A DNA stretch of 64,000 nucleotides from Anaerolineaceae bacterium. Lineage in GTDB: Bacteria; Chloroflexota; Anaerolineae; Anaerolineales; Anaerolineaceae. The notes beneath the pieces are model-generated. The model saw only the letters and a list, made by a program, of their open reading frames with translations. It made no database searches and was not told where the DNA came from. Shown here piece after piece: positions 7,847-15,164 of the stretch. Location of the stretch: assembly GCA_016841365.1 (NCBI GenBank), contig JAENZI010000001.1:443639-507638 (forward strand). Reading direction: 5' to 3'. The position numbers and the translations under genes are program-made. The first letter of the stretch is position 1. Every line of letters begins with the position of its first letter.

Positions 7847-10096
7847 ATGGCACGCAGAACACCTCAAAAATCCAGTAAAAGCAAAGCCGATCAACAACCC
7901 AATCTGTTTGATGACCTGGGCAACCGGGCAGATCGCTTTGCTCAGAAACTCAAAGGTTTCATGCGTTATGGCTGGGACCTTCTCGGTGTTTTGTTGTTAG
8001 CCGGCGCCGGGATAATATTGCTGGGACTGCTTGGTATAACCACTGGCGCTCTGGTCACACCGCTCACTGCCTTCTTGACCCGCTGGTTCGGGTTGGGGCG
8101 GTTTTTGGTCGTGATTGTGATGGTCATCATTGCATTGCACGTGATCCGCTGGCGCAAACAGCAACCTGATCGCATACGGTTGGGAAGGATTTTGGGGATC
8201 GAGTTTGCAGCGTTCCTGTTGTTAGCCATTCTTTCGATTGTGAATGGTGGTTCCGTTGCTGAGGCAGAACAAGGCCTTGACCCTGGCGGGATTATCGGAT
8301 GGGGTATAGCTGAAATGTTCCGCGCCGCTGTTGGGCCTACTGTTGGATTTGTGATGATTGCCATCCTGTTTGCAGTTGCACTTATTGCCAGTTTGCGGAT
8401 TTTGCCTGCGTTGGAACGTTTGGTGGAGAAGCATTTATCAAACCAGGCTCAGCTACAACGGGCAACTGAATCATCTGCTGATCTGGATAAACCTGCCGTT
8501 GTGACCGATGCAGAAGAAGAGCGCGAGAAAGCTCGGGAAAAAGCACAAAAACCGGTCTATTTACCCCCGGAATTTCGTAAGTCCTTTGAGACACCTGATC
8601 TTGCTGATGAAAAGCCAGACCAGCCATTAGAGCGTTCACCTGAATTACCGCCGATGACGCTGTTGGCTAAGGGCGAAATGTTCAAGCCCGACAAGCGATC
8701 AATCAATTTAAGCGCTGGCTTGATCGAAAAGACGCTTGACGAATTTGGCATTCCTGCCCGGGTTGTAGGGTTCAGAACTGGTCCGACAGTGACGCAGTTT
8801 GCCGTAGAACCGGGTTATATTGATAAGAACGATGATGAGCGGCAGAAGATTCGTGTTTCTCAGATCTCGTCACTGCAGCGCGATTTAGCCCTGGCATTAT
8901 CTGCCGAACGTTTACGCATTGAAGCGCCCGTTCCTGGCAAATCCTATGTTGGGATAGAGATTCCCAATCCAAACAGTACTGATGTACAGCTTCGCCCTCT
9001 GATTGAGTCCGAAGCCTTCCACCGTGTCAATTCGCCTCTTGCCTTAGCCCTGGGGCGCGATGTATCAGGCAGACCCCTTGTTTCTGATCTTTCGACCATG
9101 CCGCACCTGTTAATTGCCGGGACAACCGGCTCAGGGAAAAGTGTCTGTATTACGGCAATCACAACCTGCCTGGTGATGAATAACTCGCCTGAAGAACTGA
9201 AATTGGCGATGATTGACCCAAAGCGCGTGGAGTTGATGCGTTTTAATGGTTTACCCCATTTAATGGGGAATGTGGAAACTGAAATCGATCGGATTTTAGG
9301 AATCCTGAGGTGGGCGACCACCGAAATGGATTACCGGTATAAGCTGCTGGAAAAGGCACGTGCCCGAAACATCGATTCCTATAATAAAAAGATGGAACGA
9401 CAGGGTAAACCAAAATTACCAAAGATTGTGATATTGATTGATGAACTGGCTGACCTGATGATGTCTGCGCCGGATCAAACAGAACATGCTGTCATCCGCT
9501 TGGCGCAGAAGGCGCGTGCGATTGGGATTCATCTTGTGCTGGCAACGCAACGCCCAAGCACCGATGTTGTGACCGGTCTGATCAAAGCCAACTTCCCGAC
9601 CAGAATTTCCTTCACTGTAGCAAGCTCGATTGATTCACGCGTGATTCTGGATACGGGTGGTGCGGAGACTCTGCTAGGGAAAGGCGATATGCTTTTCTTG
9701 CATCCAGAAATTGGTTTACCAGTGCGTGCGCAGGGCGTCTTTGTATCAGATAAGGAACTGAACAAGGTCATTCAATGGTGGCGCAAAACGGAGGATAATT
9801 CAGACCGCCCAGCACATGCCAGGTATGATGATTCTGATGCCCCGCCCTGGGAAGAGCGAATTGGCGCTGATGAAGAGGACGACGAAGATGAGGCACTGAT
9901 TGACGAAGCGATTGCTTTGATTAAATCTGAAGGACATGCCAGCGCATCCTACTTCCAGCGCCAGCTGCGTGTGGGCTACCCCAGAGCAGCACGGCTGGTG
10001 GACCAATTGGAAGAGATGGGCGTGATCGGGCCTTCACAAGGCGGGGGAAAAGAGCGGGAGATTTTGATTGACCTTGATGAAGTCAAGGATGCATAA
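7847..10096 (+). CDS. ftsK: DNA translocase FtsK/SpoIIIE
   Basis: 749 residues. Four or five TM helices lie in the first 190 residues, followed by a charged linker. The alpha/beta motor holds Walker A GTTGSGKS at residues 425-432 and Walker B VILIDELADLMM near 530. Residues about 560-600 carry LATQRPSTDVVTGLIKANFPTR, the FtsK signature. The last 70 residues form the gamma winged helix (ALIKSEGHASASYFQRQLRVGYPRAARLVDQLEEMGVIG) that reads polar KOPS/SRS sites in the family. It pumps chromosome DNA through the closing septum. The first gene-to-gene gaps around it are under 45 bp, and it fits with ParAB and Min elsewhere in the window. Confidence 0.96.
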   Translation: MARRTPQKSSKSKADQQPNLFDDLGNRADRFAQKLKGFMRYGWDLLGVLLLAGAGIILLGLLGITTGALVTPLTAFLTRWFGLGRFLVVIVMVIIALHVIRWRKQQPDRIRLGRILGIEFAAFLLLAILSIVNGGSVAEAEQGLDPGGIIGWGIAEMFRAAVGPTVGFVMIAILFAVALIASLRILPALERLVEKHLSNQAQLQRATESSADLDKPAVVTDAEEEREKAREKAQKPVYLPPEFRKSFETPDLADEKPDQPLERSPELPPMTLLAKGEMFKPDKRSINLSAGLIEKTLDEFGIPARVVGFRTGPTVTQFAVEPGYIDKNDDERQKIRVSQISSLQRDLALALSAERLRIEAPVPGKSYVGIEIPNPNSTDVQLRPLIESEAFHRVNSPLALALGRDVSGRPLVSDLSTMPHLLIAGTTGSGKSVCITAITTCLVMNNSPEELKLAMIDPKRVELMRFNGLPHLMGNVETEIDRILGILRWATTEMDYRYKLLEKARARNIDSYNKKMERQGKPKLPKIVILIDELADLMMSAPDQTEHAVIRLAQKARAIGIHLVLATQRPSTDVVTGLIKANFPTRISFTVASSIDSRVILDTGGAETLLGKGDMLFLHPEIGLPVRAQGVFVSDKELNKVIQWWRKTEDNSDRPAHARYDDSDAPPWEERIGADEEDDEDEALIDEAIALIKSEGHASASYFQRQLRVGYPRAARLVDQLEEMGVIGPSQGGGKEREILIDLDEVKDA

Positions 10097-10136
10097 GGTC
10101 TGATCTTTAGGATACTGATGTGATAAACTTAGGCTC

Positions 10137-10790
10137 ATGACTCAAACAAATAACCAAGAAAAAGAAACATTTACCGATTTTTTGCGCCGGATTTTTAAAC
10201 GCTTGCTAGATGCAATTGCTGCGTTTTTGATCAGGTTAGGCATTAGACCTAATGTGGTCACCACTGCTGGTCTGATCGGTAATGTGGCAGCAGGCGTTTT
10301 GATTGCCACCGGGCACTTATTTTGGGGCGGGTTAATTGCCCTGATTGCCGGACCACTTGACGCATTGGATGGAACGATGGCCCGGATGCGAAATGAGAGC
10401 GGTCGTTATGGCGCTTTTATTGATTCCGTGACGGACCGCTATTCAGAAATCGCTTTGTATGGCGGTTTGCTGGTATATTTTAATCAACGCGGTGTGTGGC
10501 AAGATGCCTTGCTGGTATTTTTTGCAGTGATTGGCTCGATATTGGTGTCTTACACGAGGGCGCGGGCTGAAGCCCTGGACTTCGATGCCAAAATTGGCTT
10601 GCTCACCCGGGCAGAGCGCTACATTGTCCTCATCCCGGGTATTATTGTAGGTTACCCTCGGGTATCCTTGTGGATTATCGCAATTCTTTCGAACTTCACA
10701 GCCCTGCAGCGCATCTGGTATGTGCGTAGGCAGGCTAAGGGGAAGTTAAATCGTAACGAAAGTAAAGAAGAGGAAGTTGCAAATGGTTAA
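10137..10790 (+). CDS. CDP-alcohol phosphatidyltransferase
   Basis: 217 residues, integral membrane. The full CDP-alcohol signature DGxxARx8GxxxDxxxD is present: DALDGTMARMRNESGRYG followed by AFIDSVTD (residues about 82-107), supplying the metal-binding aspartates. Five or six hydrophobic helices surround it. The family joins CDP-diacylglycerol to an alcohol. The sequence could be a phosphatidylinositol-phosphate-synthase-like or phosphatidylglycerol-phosphate-synthase-like enzyme, and I cannot choose from sequence alone. No strong ribosome-binding site precedes the ATG. TAAACT ends 10 bases before it, so the mRNA might be nearly leaderless. The 3' end overlaps lgt by 8 bp. Confidence 0.88.
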   Translation: MTQTNNQEKETFTDFLRRIFKRLLDAIAAFLIRLGIRPNVVTTAGLIGNVAAGVLIATGHLFWGGLIALIAGPLDALDGTMARMRNESGRYGAFIDSVTDRYSEIALYGGLLVYFNQRGVWQDALLVFFAVIGSILVSYTRARAEALDFDAKIGLLTRAERYIVLIPGIIVGYPRVSLWIIAILSNFTALQRIWYVRRQAKGKLNRNESKEEEVANG

Positions 10791-11655
10791 TGGCATAAAG
10801 ATTGGTCCTTTGACATTAAATTTTTACGGGTTGATCATCATGCTTGGCGTGATCGCGGCTGCTTATTTGAGCAATCACGAAGCCAAACGCCGAAATAAGA
10901 ACCCCGAAGTGATTATTGACAGCCTGACATGGATCGTCATTGGGGGTGTGATTGGCGCGAGGATCTGGCATATTCTTACGCCACCGCAGTCCATGGTGGA
11001 ACAGGGGATTACGACGATGTATTATCTGACCCATCCGTTGGCAGCAATTGCGATCTGGCGGGGCGGTTTAGGAATTCCAGGAGCGGTCGCAGGTGGTGCG
11101 CTGGCTTTTTATCTTTACTCGCGCAAACGAGGCCTGAAGTTTGGTGAATGGGCAGACATTTTTGCTCCAGGCCTTGCCTTAGGACAGGCCATTGGCCGGT
11201 GGGGCAACTTCGTCAATCAGGAGGTGTATGGCGCGCCGACGGACCTCCCGTGGGCGATCACGATTGACCCGCAGCACCGTTTGCCCGAATTCATGGAATA
11301 TGCCACTTATCACCCATTATTTCTGTATGAGTCACTTTTCAACTTGTTGAATATGGGCTTCTTACTGTGGGTTTACCGGAAATTCAATAAGTGGCTCAAA
11401 CCTGGCGATGTCTTTCTCTCGTACTTGGTAACATACCCGGTGTTTCGGTTCTTCATGGAATTTTTGCGGCTTGACAATAGCTTCGTAGGAAATATCAATG
11501 CCAATCAGACTTTGATGCTGGTGATTGCTATAATAGCAGCGGGATTAATCGTCTGGCGGCATCGTGATTCAATTTTCGGTAAAAAAGGGCAAGAATCTGC
11601 AGAGGAGCTGTTGGCTGCTGAAGAAAATACTGAAGATGATGTTGTGGAAGAATAG
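10783..11655 (+). CDS. lgt: Prolipoprotein diacylglyceryl transferase
   Basis: 290 residues from the ATG at 10783, which has GAAGAGG upstream. It attaches diacylglycerol from phosphatidylglycerol to the lipobox cysteine of lipoproteins. Family marks are the N-terminal GPLTLNFYGLIIMLGV, the arginine/histidine loops (WRGGLGIPGAV) and the Lgt signature GQAIGRWGNFVNQEVYG at about residues 131-147. The YHPLFLYESLFNL and FRFFMEFLR segments are also typical. Seven TM helices are expected. The acidic C-terminal tail is a common extension. Placement after a phospholipid synthase makes sense because phosphatidylglycerol is the donor. Confidence 0.95.
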   Translation: MVNGIKIGPLTLNFYGLIIMLGVIAAAYLSNHEAKRRNKNPEVIIDSLTWIVIGGVIGARIWHILTPPQSMVEQGITTMYYLTHPLAAIAIWRGGLGIPGAVAGGALAFYLYSRKRGLKFGEWADIFAPGLALGQAIGRWGNFVNQEVYGAPTDLPWAITIDPQHRLPEFMEYATYHPLFLYESLFNLLNMGFLLWVYRKFNKWLKPGDVFLSYLVTYPVFRFFMEFLRLDNSFVGNINANQTLMLVIAIIAAGLIVWRHRDSIFGKKGQESAEELLAAEENTEDDVVEE

Positions 11656-11692
11656 GTGATGTTGCTTTTTAAGTCACCGGATAGCGTTATGA

Positions 11693-12457
11693 ATGTCTAA
11701 AATTACTTTTCTGGGAACAGCAAGCGCTGTGCCTAACAAATTTCAGCAGAACACCCACTTCATTGTCGAATCCAATGACCATGTTATTCTCGTAGATTGC
11801 ACTGGCAACCCTGTCGTTCGACTTGAACAGGCGGGGATTGATCCGCTATCAATTTCGGATTTATTTTTGACCCACTTCCATCCCGATCACGTTTCCGGCG
11901 TGCCGTTATTGCTGATGGACCTATGGCTGATGGGGAGAAAGAAACCACTCTCGATTTTTGGCTTGACTGTGGTTATCAACCGTATGGAGCAGATGATGCA
12001 ATTATTTGATTGGGAAACCTGGGAAGAATTGTATCCAATCGAGTTTCATCGGCTGCCCAATAATGAAAAAATGCACATCATGAATTTGGCGGATCTGCAA
12101 GTGTTTGCTTCTGCAGTGGATCATATGATCCCCACGATGGGATTCAGGATGGATTTGAGTGACGGCAGCTTATGTTATTCGTCTGATACTGCCCCAAGTG
12201 ATGCCGTCGTCCGCCTGGCAAAAGGGGCGGATATCCTGATTCATGAAGCCACAGGCGCTGGTATAGGCCATTCATCAGCAGAGCAAGCCGGCGAGATCGG
12301 GCAGAAGGCAGGTGTTCCCAACCTTGTTTTGGTGCATTATTCATCGCTGGATGATGCAGAGGACCTGGTTACGCGGGCAAGAACCTGTTTTTCGGGCGAT
12401 GTGCTTGCGGCTTATGATCTGATGACAATCTCATTTCCATATCACCCCCTAACTTGA
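11693..12457 (+). CDS. Metallo-beta-lactamase-fold hydrolase (RNase Z-like subgroup)
   Basis: 254 residues. The metal motif HxHxDH is at THFHPDHVSG, with the opening FLGTASAVPNKFQQNT typical of the RNase Z/arylsulfatase-like branch. Later ligands are the histidine of SAVDHMIPTMGFR, the aspartate of YSSDTAPSD, and the histidines in LIHEATG and LVHYSS. It lacks the long exosite arm of bacterial tRNase Z and is short for one, so a phosphodiesterase or other hydrolase role is as likely as tRNA 3' processing. It ends 4 bp from the convergent HNH gene. Confidence 0.82.
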   Translation: MSKITFLGTASAVPNKFQQNTHFIVESNDHVILVDCTGNPVVRLEQAGIDPLSISDLFLTHFHPDHVSGVPLLLMDLWLMGRKKPLSIFGLTVVINRMEQMMQLFDWETWEELYPIEFHRLPNNEKMHIMNLADLQVFASAVDHMIPTMGFRMDLSDGSLCYSSDTAPSDAVVRLAKGADILIHEATGAGIGHSSAEQAGEIGQKAGVPNLVLVHYSSLDDAEDLVTRARTCFSGDVLAAYDLMTISFPYHPLT

Positions 12458-12461
12458 TCAA

Positions 12462-12965
12462 CTACCACCCAATTAGAAAATCTTCCCATTTATTGTTCTG
12501 ATTCAGATGTTTGCCGAACAAATAGGTTGCTGAACTTGGGGGATTCTGAGGTAGTTTAATCGGGTACATCCCGGATTGCTCCGGTGTCATTCCGCCCTTT
12601 TGGTGATTGCATCGAGGGCAGGCGGCGACCACGTTTCGCCAGTTTGTTTTTCCACCAAGGCGGCGGGGGATCACATGGTCAACGGTCAGCTTACTGGTTT
12701 TCTTGCCGCAATATTGACAGGTGAAATTATCTCTGCGGAAAATTTCTTTGCGCGTGAAAGCAACCACCGGCCGCGGTCTTTTAACCATTCTGGTGAGGCG
12801 GATGACAGAAGGCAGGGGAAATGTTTGAGATACTGAGTGAATGACACCCCTACCGTTCAAAATCAAGGTGGCTTTTTCTGCTAAAACCAGGTTGATTGCG
12901 CGGTATGTAGATGTGACATTGATTGGTTGAAAATTTGCATTTAACACAAGGACGGGTTCGTTCAT
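12462..12965 (-). CDS. HNH endonuclease family protein
   Basis: 167 residues. The HNH core is at about 85-130: FTCQYCGKKTSKLTVDHVIP, then RRLGGKTNWRNVVAACPRCN, with two CxxC zinc knuckles and the catalytic DH and N. The N-terminal 70 residues (VLVLNANFQPINVTSTYRAINLVL) are those of the stand-alone HNH proteins that are common in bacterial chromosomes outside restriction systems or phages. No methylase or integrase is nearby, so a mobile-element role is not supported. AAGGTG precedes the ATG, and a promoter lies at 13010-12983. Confidence 0.85.
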   Translation of the reverse strand: MNEPVLVLNANFQPINVTSTYRAINLVLAEKATLILNGRGVIHSVSQTFPLPSVIRLTRMVKRPRPVVAFTRKEIFRRDNFTCQYCGKKTSKLTVDHVIPRRLGGKTNWRNVVAACPRCNHQKGGMTPEQSGMYPIKLPQNPPSSATYLFGKHLNQNNKWEDFLIGW

Positions 12966-12982
12966 AGGTTCACCTTTTGTTG

Positions 12983-13010
12983 ATTATATCAAATTTGGAT
13001 TATTTGTTAA
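12983..13010 (-). promoter_or_regulatory. Promoter of the HNH gene
   Basis: On the minus strand TTAACA (13010-13005) and TATAAT (12988-12983) are spaced by 16 bp. The predicted start lies about 10-12 bases upstream of the HNH start codon, which still has room for its AAGGTG site. Confidence 0.6.
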
Positions 13011-13141
13011 GTGCATGGATTTGATTTTCTTATAAAATGTTTGTCAGTGTTCTGGGGGAAACGAGGGGATGTTTGATGCAATTTCGCTTATAATAGTTGT
13101 TACGGCAAGATTTCTTAGCGATAACGGAAAGGACATCCCAC

Positions 13142-13675
13142 ATGAAGAAACGGCAAATTGCCTTTGGTATCGTTTTGGTTTTGTTGGGCTTGATCGCGTT
13201 AATCAACGCGCTGTTTGATGTGGATCTGTGGCGATTTATCGGCCCGCTATTGCTGATAGGTGTGGGTGCCTTATTAATCCTGCGCCCAAGGATGGCTGGA
13301 TCAGACGCTCAGGTCCATATGTCCATCTTTGGAGACGTGACCCGATCTGGTGGTTGGGAAGCACAGCAGCATGAATTTTGGTGGTTTATCGGGTCCGCCC
13401 GGTTAGATTTTACGAAGGCAGTTTTTAATCATCAAGATACCATGGTAAAAGTTTATGGATTTATTGATGATGTCACACTTATTTTGCCAGAATCGGTTGG
13501 GTTCAGGGTAGAATCCTCCGCATTTGTTTCCGAATATCATGCTCATGATGGAAAAATTGAACGGATTTTAAGCCCGCTCAGCCATCAATCGGCTGATTTT
13601 GAGCAAGTTGAAAAACGAGTGATATTGCATACCCTGGGATTTGTTTCTGAGGTCAAGATTAATCAACCGCTATAG
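13142..13675 (+). CDS. LiaF-like membrane protein
   Basis: 177 residues from the ATG at 13142; a TTG 45 bases earlier would add an unlikely polar leader. Two TM helices at about 5-22 and 27-46 (FGIVLVLLGLIALINAL, LWRFIGPLLLIGVGALLIL) form the LiaI/LiaF-type N-terminal unit. The rest is a beta-rich domain with the repeating pattern seen in LiaF/DUF2154 proteins (VHMSIFGDVTRSGGW, FIGSARLDFTKA, VKVYGFIDDVTLILPE, LGFVSEVKINQPL). In Firmicutes LiaF restrains an envelope-stress two-component system. No sensor kinase is beside this gene, so its partner is unknown. A TATAAT at 13089-13094 may serve as its -10 box. Confidence 0.75.
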   Translation: MKKRQIAFGIVLVLLGLIALINALFDVDLWRFIGPLLLIGVGALLILRPRMAGSDAQVHMSIFGDVTRSGGWEAQQHEFWWFIGSARLDFTKAVFNHQDTMVKVYGFIDDVTLILPESVGFRVESSAFVSEYHAHDGKIERILSPLSHQSADFEQVEKRVILHTLGFVSEVKINQPL

Positions 13676-13722
13676 CGATAATTTTTTCGCTCATTTATTG
13701 CTCACCTTGGTTTGGAGCGGAT

Positions 13723-13749
13723 GATTAAATCGGGTTTATTCGTTATAAT
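13723..13749 (+). promoter_or_regulatory. Upstream promoter-like element of tyrS, matching the punA element
   Basis: GATTAAATCGGGT (13723-13735) is followed by TATAAT at 13744-13749. The same combination occurs at 2683-2710 before punA. Initiation would give a leader of about 135 nt that includes the overlapping hairpins at 13807-13847. Confidence 0.45.
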
Positions 13750-13806
13750 CATTGAGAGACATGAAACATAATACGCGAGTTTATTATTATTTCCCTTGTT
13801 AATTAC

Positions 13807-13847
13807 CCTGTCATTGGCCAATTACGCGCCTTGAATGACAGGCGCGT
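13807..13847 (+). promoter_or_regulatory. Mutually exclusive hairpins in the tyrS leader (attenuator-like)
   Basis: CCTGTCATT (13807-13815) is perfectly complementary to AATGACAGG (13834-13842). ACGCGCC (13824-13830) is perfectly complementary to GGCGCGT (13841-13847), which is followed by a run of T residues (13848-13851). The two pairings share GG at 13841-13842, so only one can form. The second resembles an intrinsic terminator and the first an antiterminator. The conserved T-box sequence is not seen. The same stretch also contains a promoter, so the structure may instead be an operator. Confidence 0.45.
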
Positions 13848-13859
13848 TTTTCGTTATAC
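13831..13859 (+). promoter_or_regulatory. Proximal promoter of tyrS
   Basis: TTGAAT (13831-13836), a 17-bp spacer and TTATAC (13854-13859) make a good sigma-70 type promoter that would start about 25 bases upstream of the tyrS start codon. It would bypass the hairpin region for transcripts starting here. Confidence 0.6.
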
Positions 13860-13891
13860 TAGATGAATGATGTTTTAAAACGGAGGAAAGA

Positions 13892-15112
13892 ATGAATATT
13901 GACCAACAAGTTGCTTATCTAATGCGCGGTGTGGAGTATGGAGACTCTACCACACAGGAAATGATGGAAAAGGAGCTGCGGGAGCGGTTGCTTGATTCAC
14001 AACGGGAAGGTCGCCCATTAAGGGTTTACTGTGGATATGACCCCCGGACATCAGATTTGCATATCGGTCATACGGTTACCATGCGCAAATTGCGGCAGTT
14101 CCAGGAACTAGGTCATCATGTGATTTTTGTGATCGGCACATATACTGCCTTGATCGGTGATCCTTCGGATAAGGATAAACTTCGGGCACAGCTATCGCAG
14201 GAAGAGGCGATGCAGAACGCTAAAAGTTATGCTGACCAAGCCTTCCGCATCTTGGACCGTGAAAAAACTGAAGTGCGTTACAACGCAGAATGGCTGAAGG
14301 ACTTAACCCTAAAGGATATGATCGAGCTGGCATCAAATTTCACCATTCAGCAATTTCTGACCAGAATCAACTTCAGGCAGCGCTGGGAAAAGGATGAACC
14401 GGTGTACTTCCATGAGCTGTTTTATGCCATCATGCAAGGCTATGATGCCTATGCTTTAGAAGCCGATGTTCAGGTTGGCGGCACAGACCAGATGTTTAAT
14501 ATCATGACTGCTGCCCGAAAGATCATGACTTATTATGGCAAGAAACCAAATGTTGGGGTGATCCTTGGCATTCTGCCGGGCACAGATGGTGAAGTGAAGA
14601 TGAGCAAATCGCTGGGGAATCACATTCCGCTGAATACAACACCCGAAGACATGTTCGGAAAGGTGATGAGCATCCCCGATAAGGCGATGGCAAGTTATGC
14701 ACGACTGGTGACCCGCTGGACGACGGATCAAATTGATTCCTTTGAGAAAGCCATCCGGACTGAAGAAATTCATCCGCGTGATGCCAAGATGCAGTTGGCG
14801 CAGGAAATCACGGCTGCATTTTATGATGAGGCACAGGCAGAAAAAGCCAGGGCATATTTTGTGGATCTTTTTCAAAAAGGAGACACACCGGATGAGATGC
14901 CTGAGTTTGCTATTTCTGAAGGACAAACCTTGCTGGATGTCCTGACTGAGAGCGGCACGGTTAGCAGTGGCAGCCAGGTCAGACGGTTGGTCCAGCAGAA
15001 TGGTGTTAAAGTGGATGGTGAAAAGGTCGAAGATCCGTTTTTGGCCGTCACCCCAGGCATGACCATCCAGGTTGGTAAAAGGCGATTTCTCAAGCTGGTG
15101 GGTGAAAGTTAA
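13892..15112 (+). CDS. tyrS: Tyrosyl-tRNA synthetase
   Basis: 406 residues; GGAGGA is five bases before the ATG. It charges tRNA-Tyr with tyrosine. Class I signatures are SDLHIGHTVTMRKL (HIGH, about residue 55-60) and KMSKSLGNHI (KMSKS, about 236-240). The tyrosine pocket is visible in YHELFYAIMQGYDAY and QVGGTDQMFNI. The last 60 residues are an S4 RNA-binding domain (SGTVSSGSQVRRLVQQNGVKV). The HIGH and KMSKS spelling and the short length fit the second bacterial TyrRS group (TyrZ-like) better than the E. coli type. Confidence 0.96.
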   Translation: MNIDQQVAYLMRGVEYGDSTTQEMMEKELRERLLDSQREGRPLRVYCGYDPRTSDLHIGHTVTMRKLRQFQELGHHVIFVIGTYTALIGDPSDKDKLRAQLSQEEAMQNAKSYADQAFRILDREKTEVRYNAEWLKDLTLKDMIELASNFTIQQFLTRINFRQRWEKDEPVYFHELFYAIMQGYDAYALEADVQVGGTDQMFNIMTAARKIMTYYGKKPNVGVILGILPGTDGEVKMSKSLGNHIPLNTTPEDMFGKVMSIPDKAMASYARLVTRWTTDQIDSFEKAIRTEEIHPRDAKMQLAQEITAAFYDEAQAEKARAYFVDLFQKGDTPDEMPEFAISEGQTLLDVLTESGTVSSGSQVRRLVQQNGVKVDGEKVEDPFLAVTPGMTIQVGKRRFLKLVGES

Positions 15113-15125
15113 GTTCTACTTGATC

Positions 15126-15149
15126 TTGGAGTTGGAGTTGGAGTTGCAG
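15126..15149. repeat. Hexanucleotide tandem repeat between convergent genes
   Basis: TTGGAG occurs three times in tandem at 15126-15143, followed by a one-base variant TTGCAG at 15144-15149. It lies in the short gap between tyrS and the SEDS fusion gene. No function is evident; it may be a slippage product. Confidence 0.6.
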
Positions 15150-15164
15150 GGAAATTCGGCGCGA

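Noticed and set aside
12462-12965. HNH nuclease as a sign of a homing element, phage or restriction system
   Set aside because: No integrase, methylase, repeats or base-composition shift around it, and the protein is of the common stand-alone chromosomal type.
13750-13891. T-box riboswitch in front of tyrS
   Set aside because: The leader is short (about 140 nt) and lacks the conserved T-box bulge sequence and specifier architecture. Only the overlapping hairpins remain supported.
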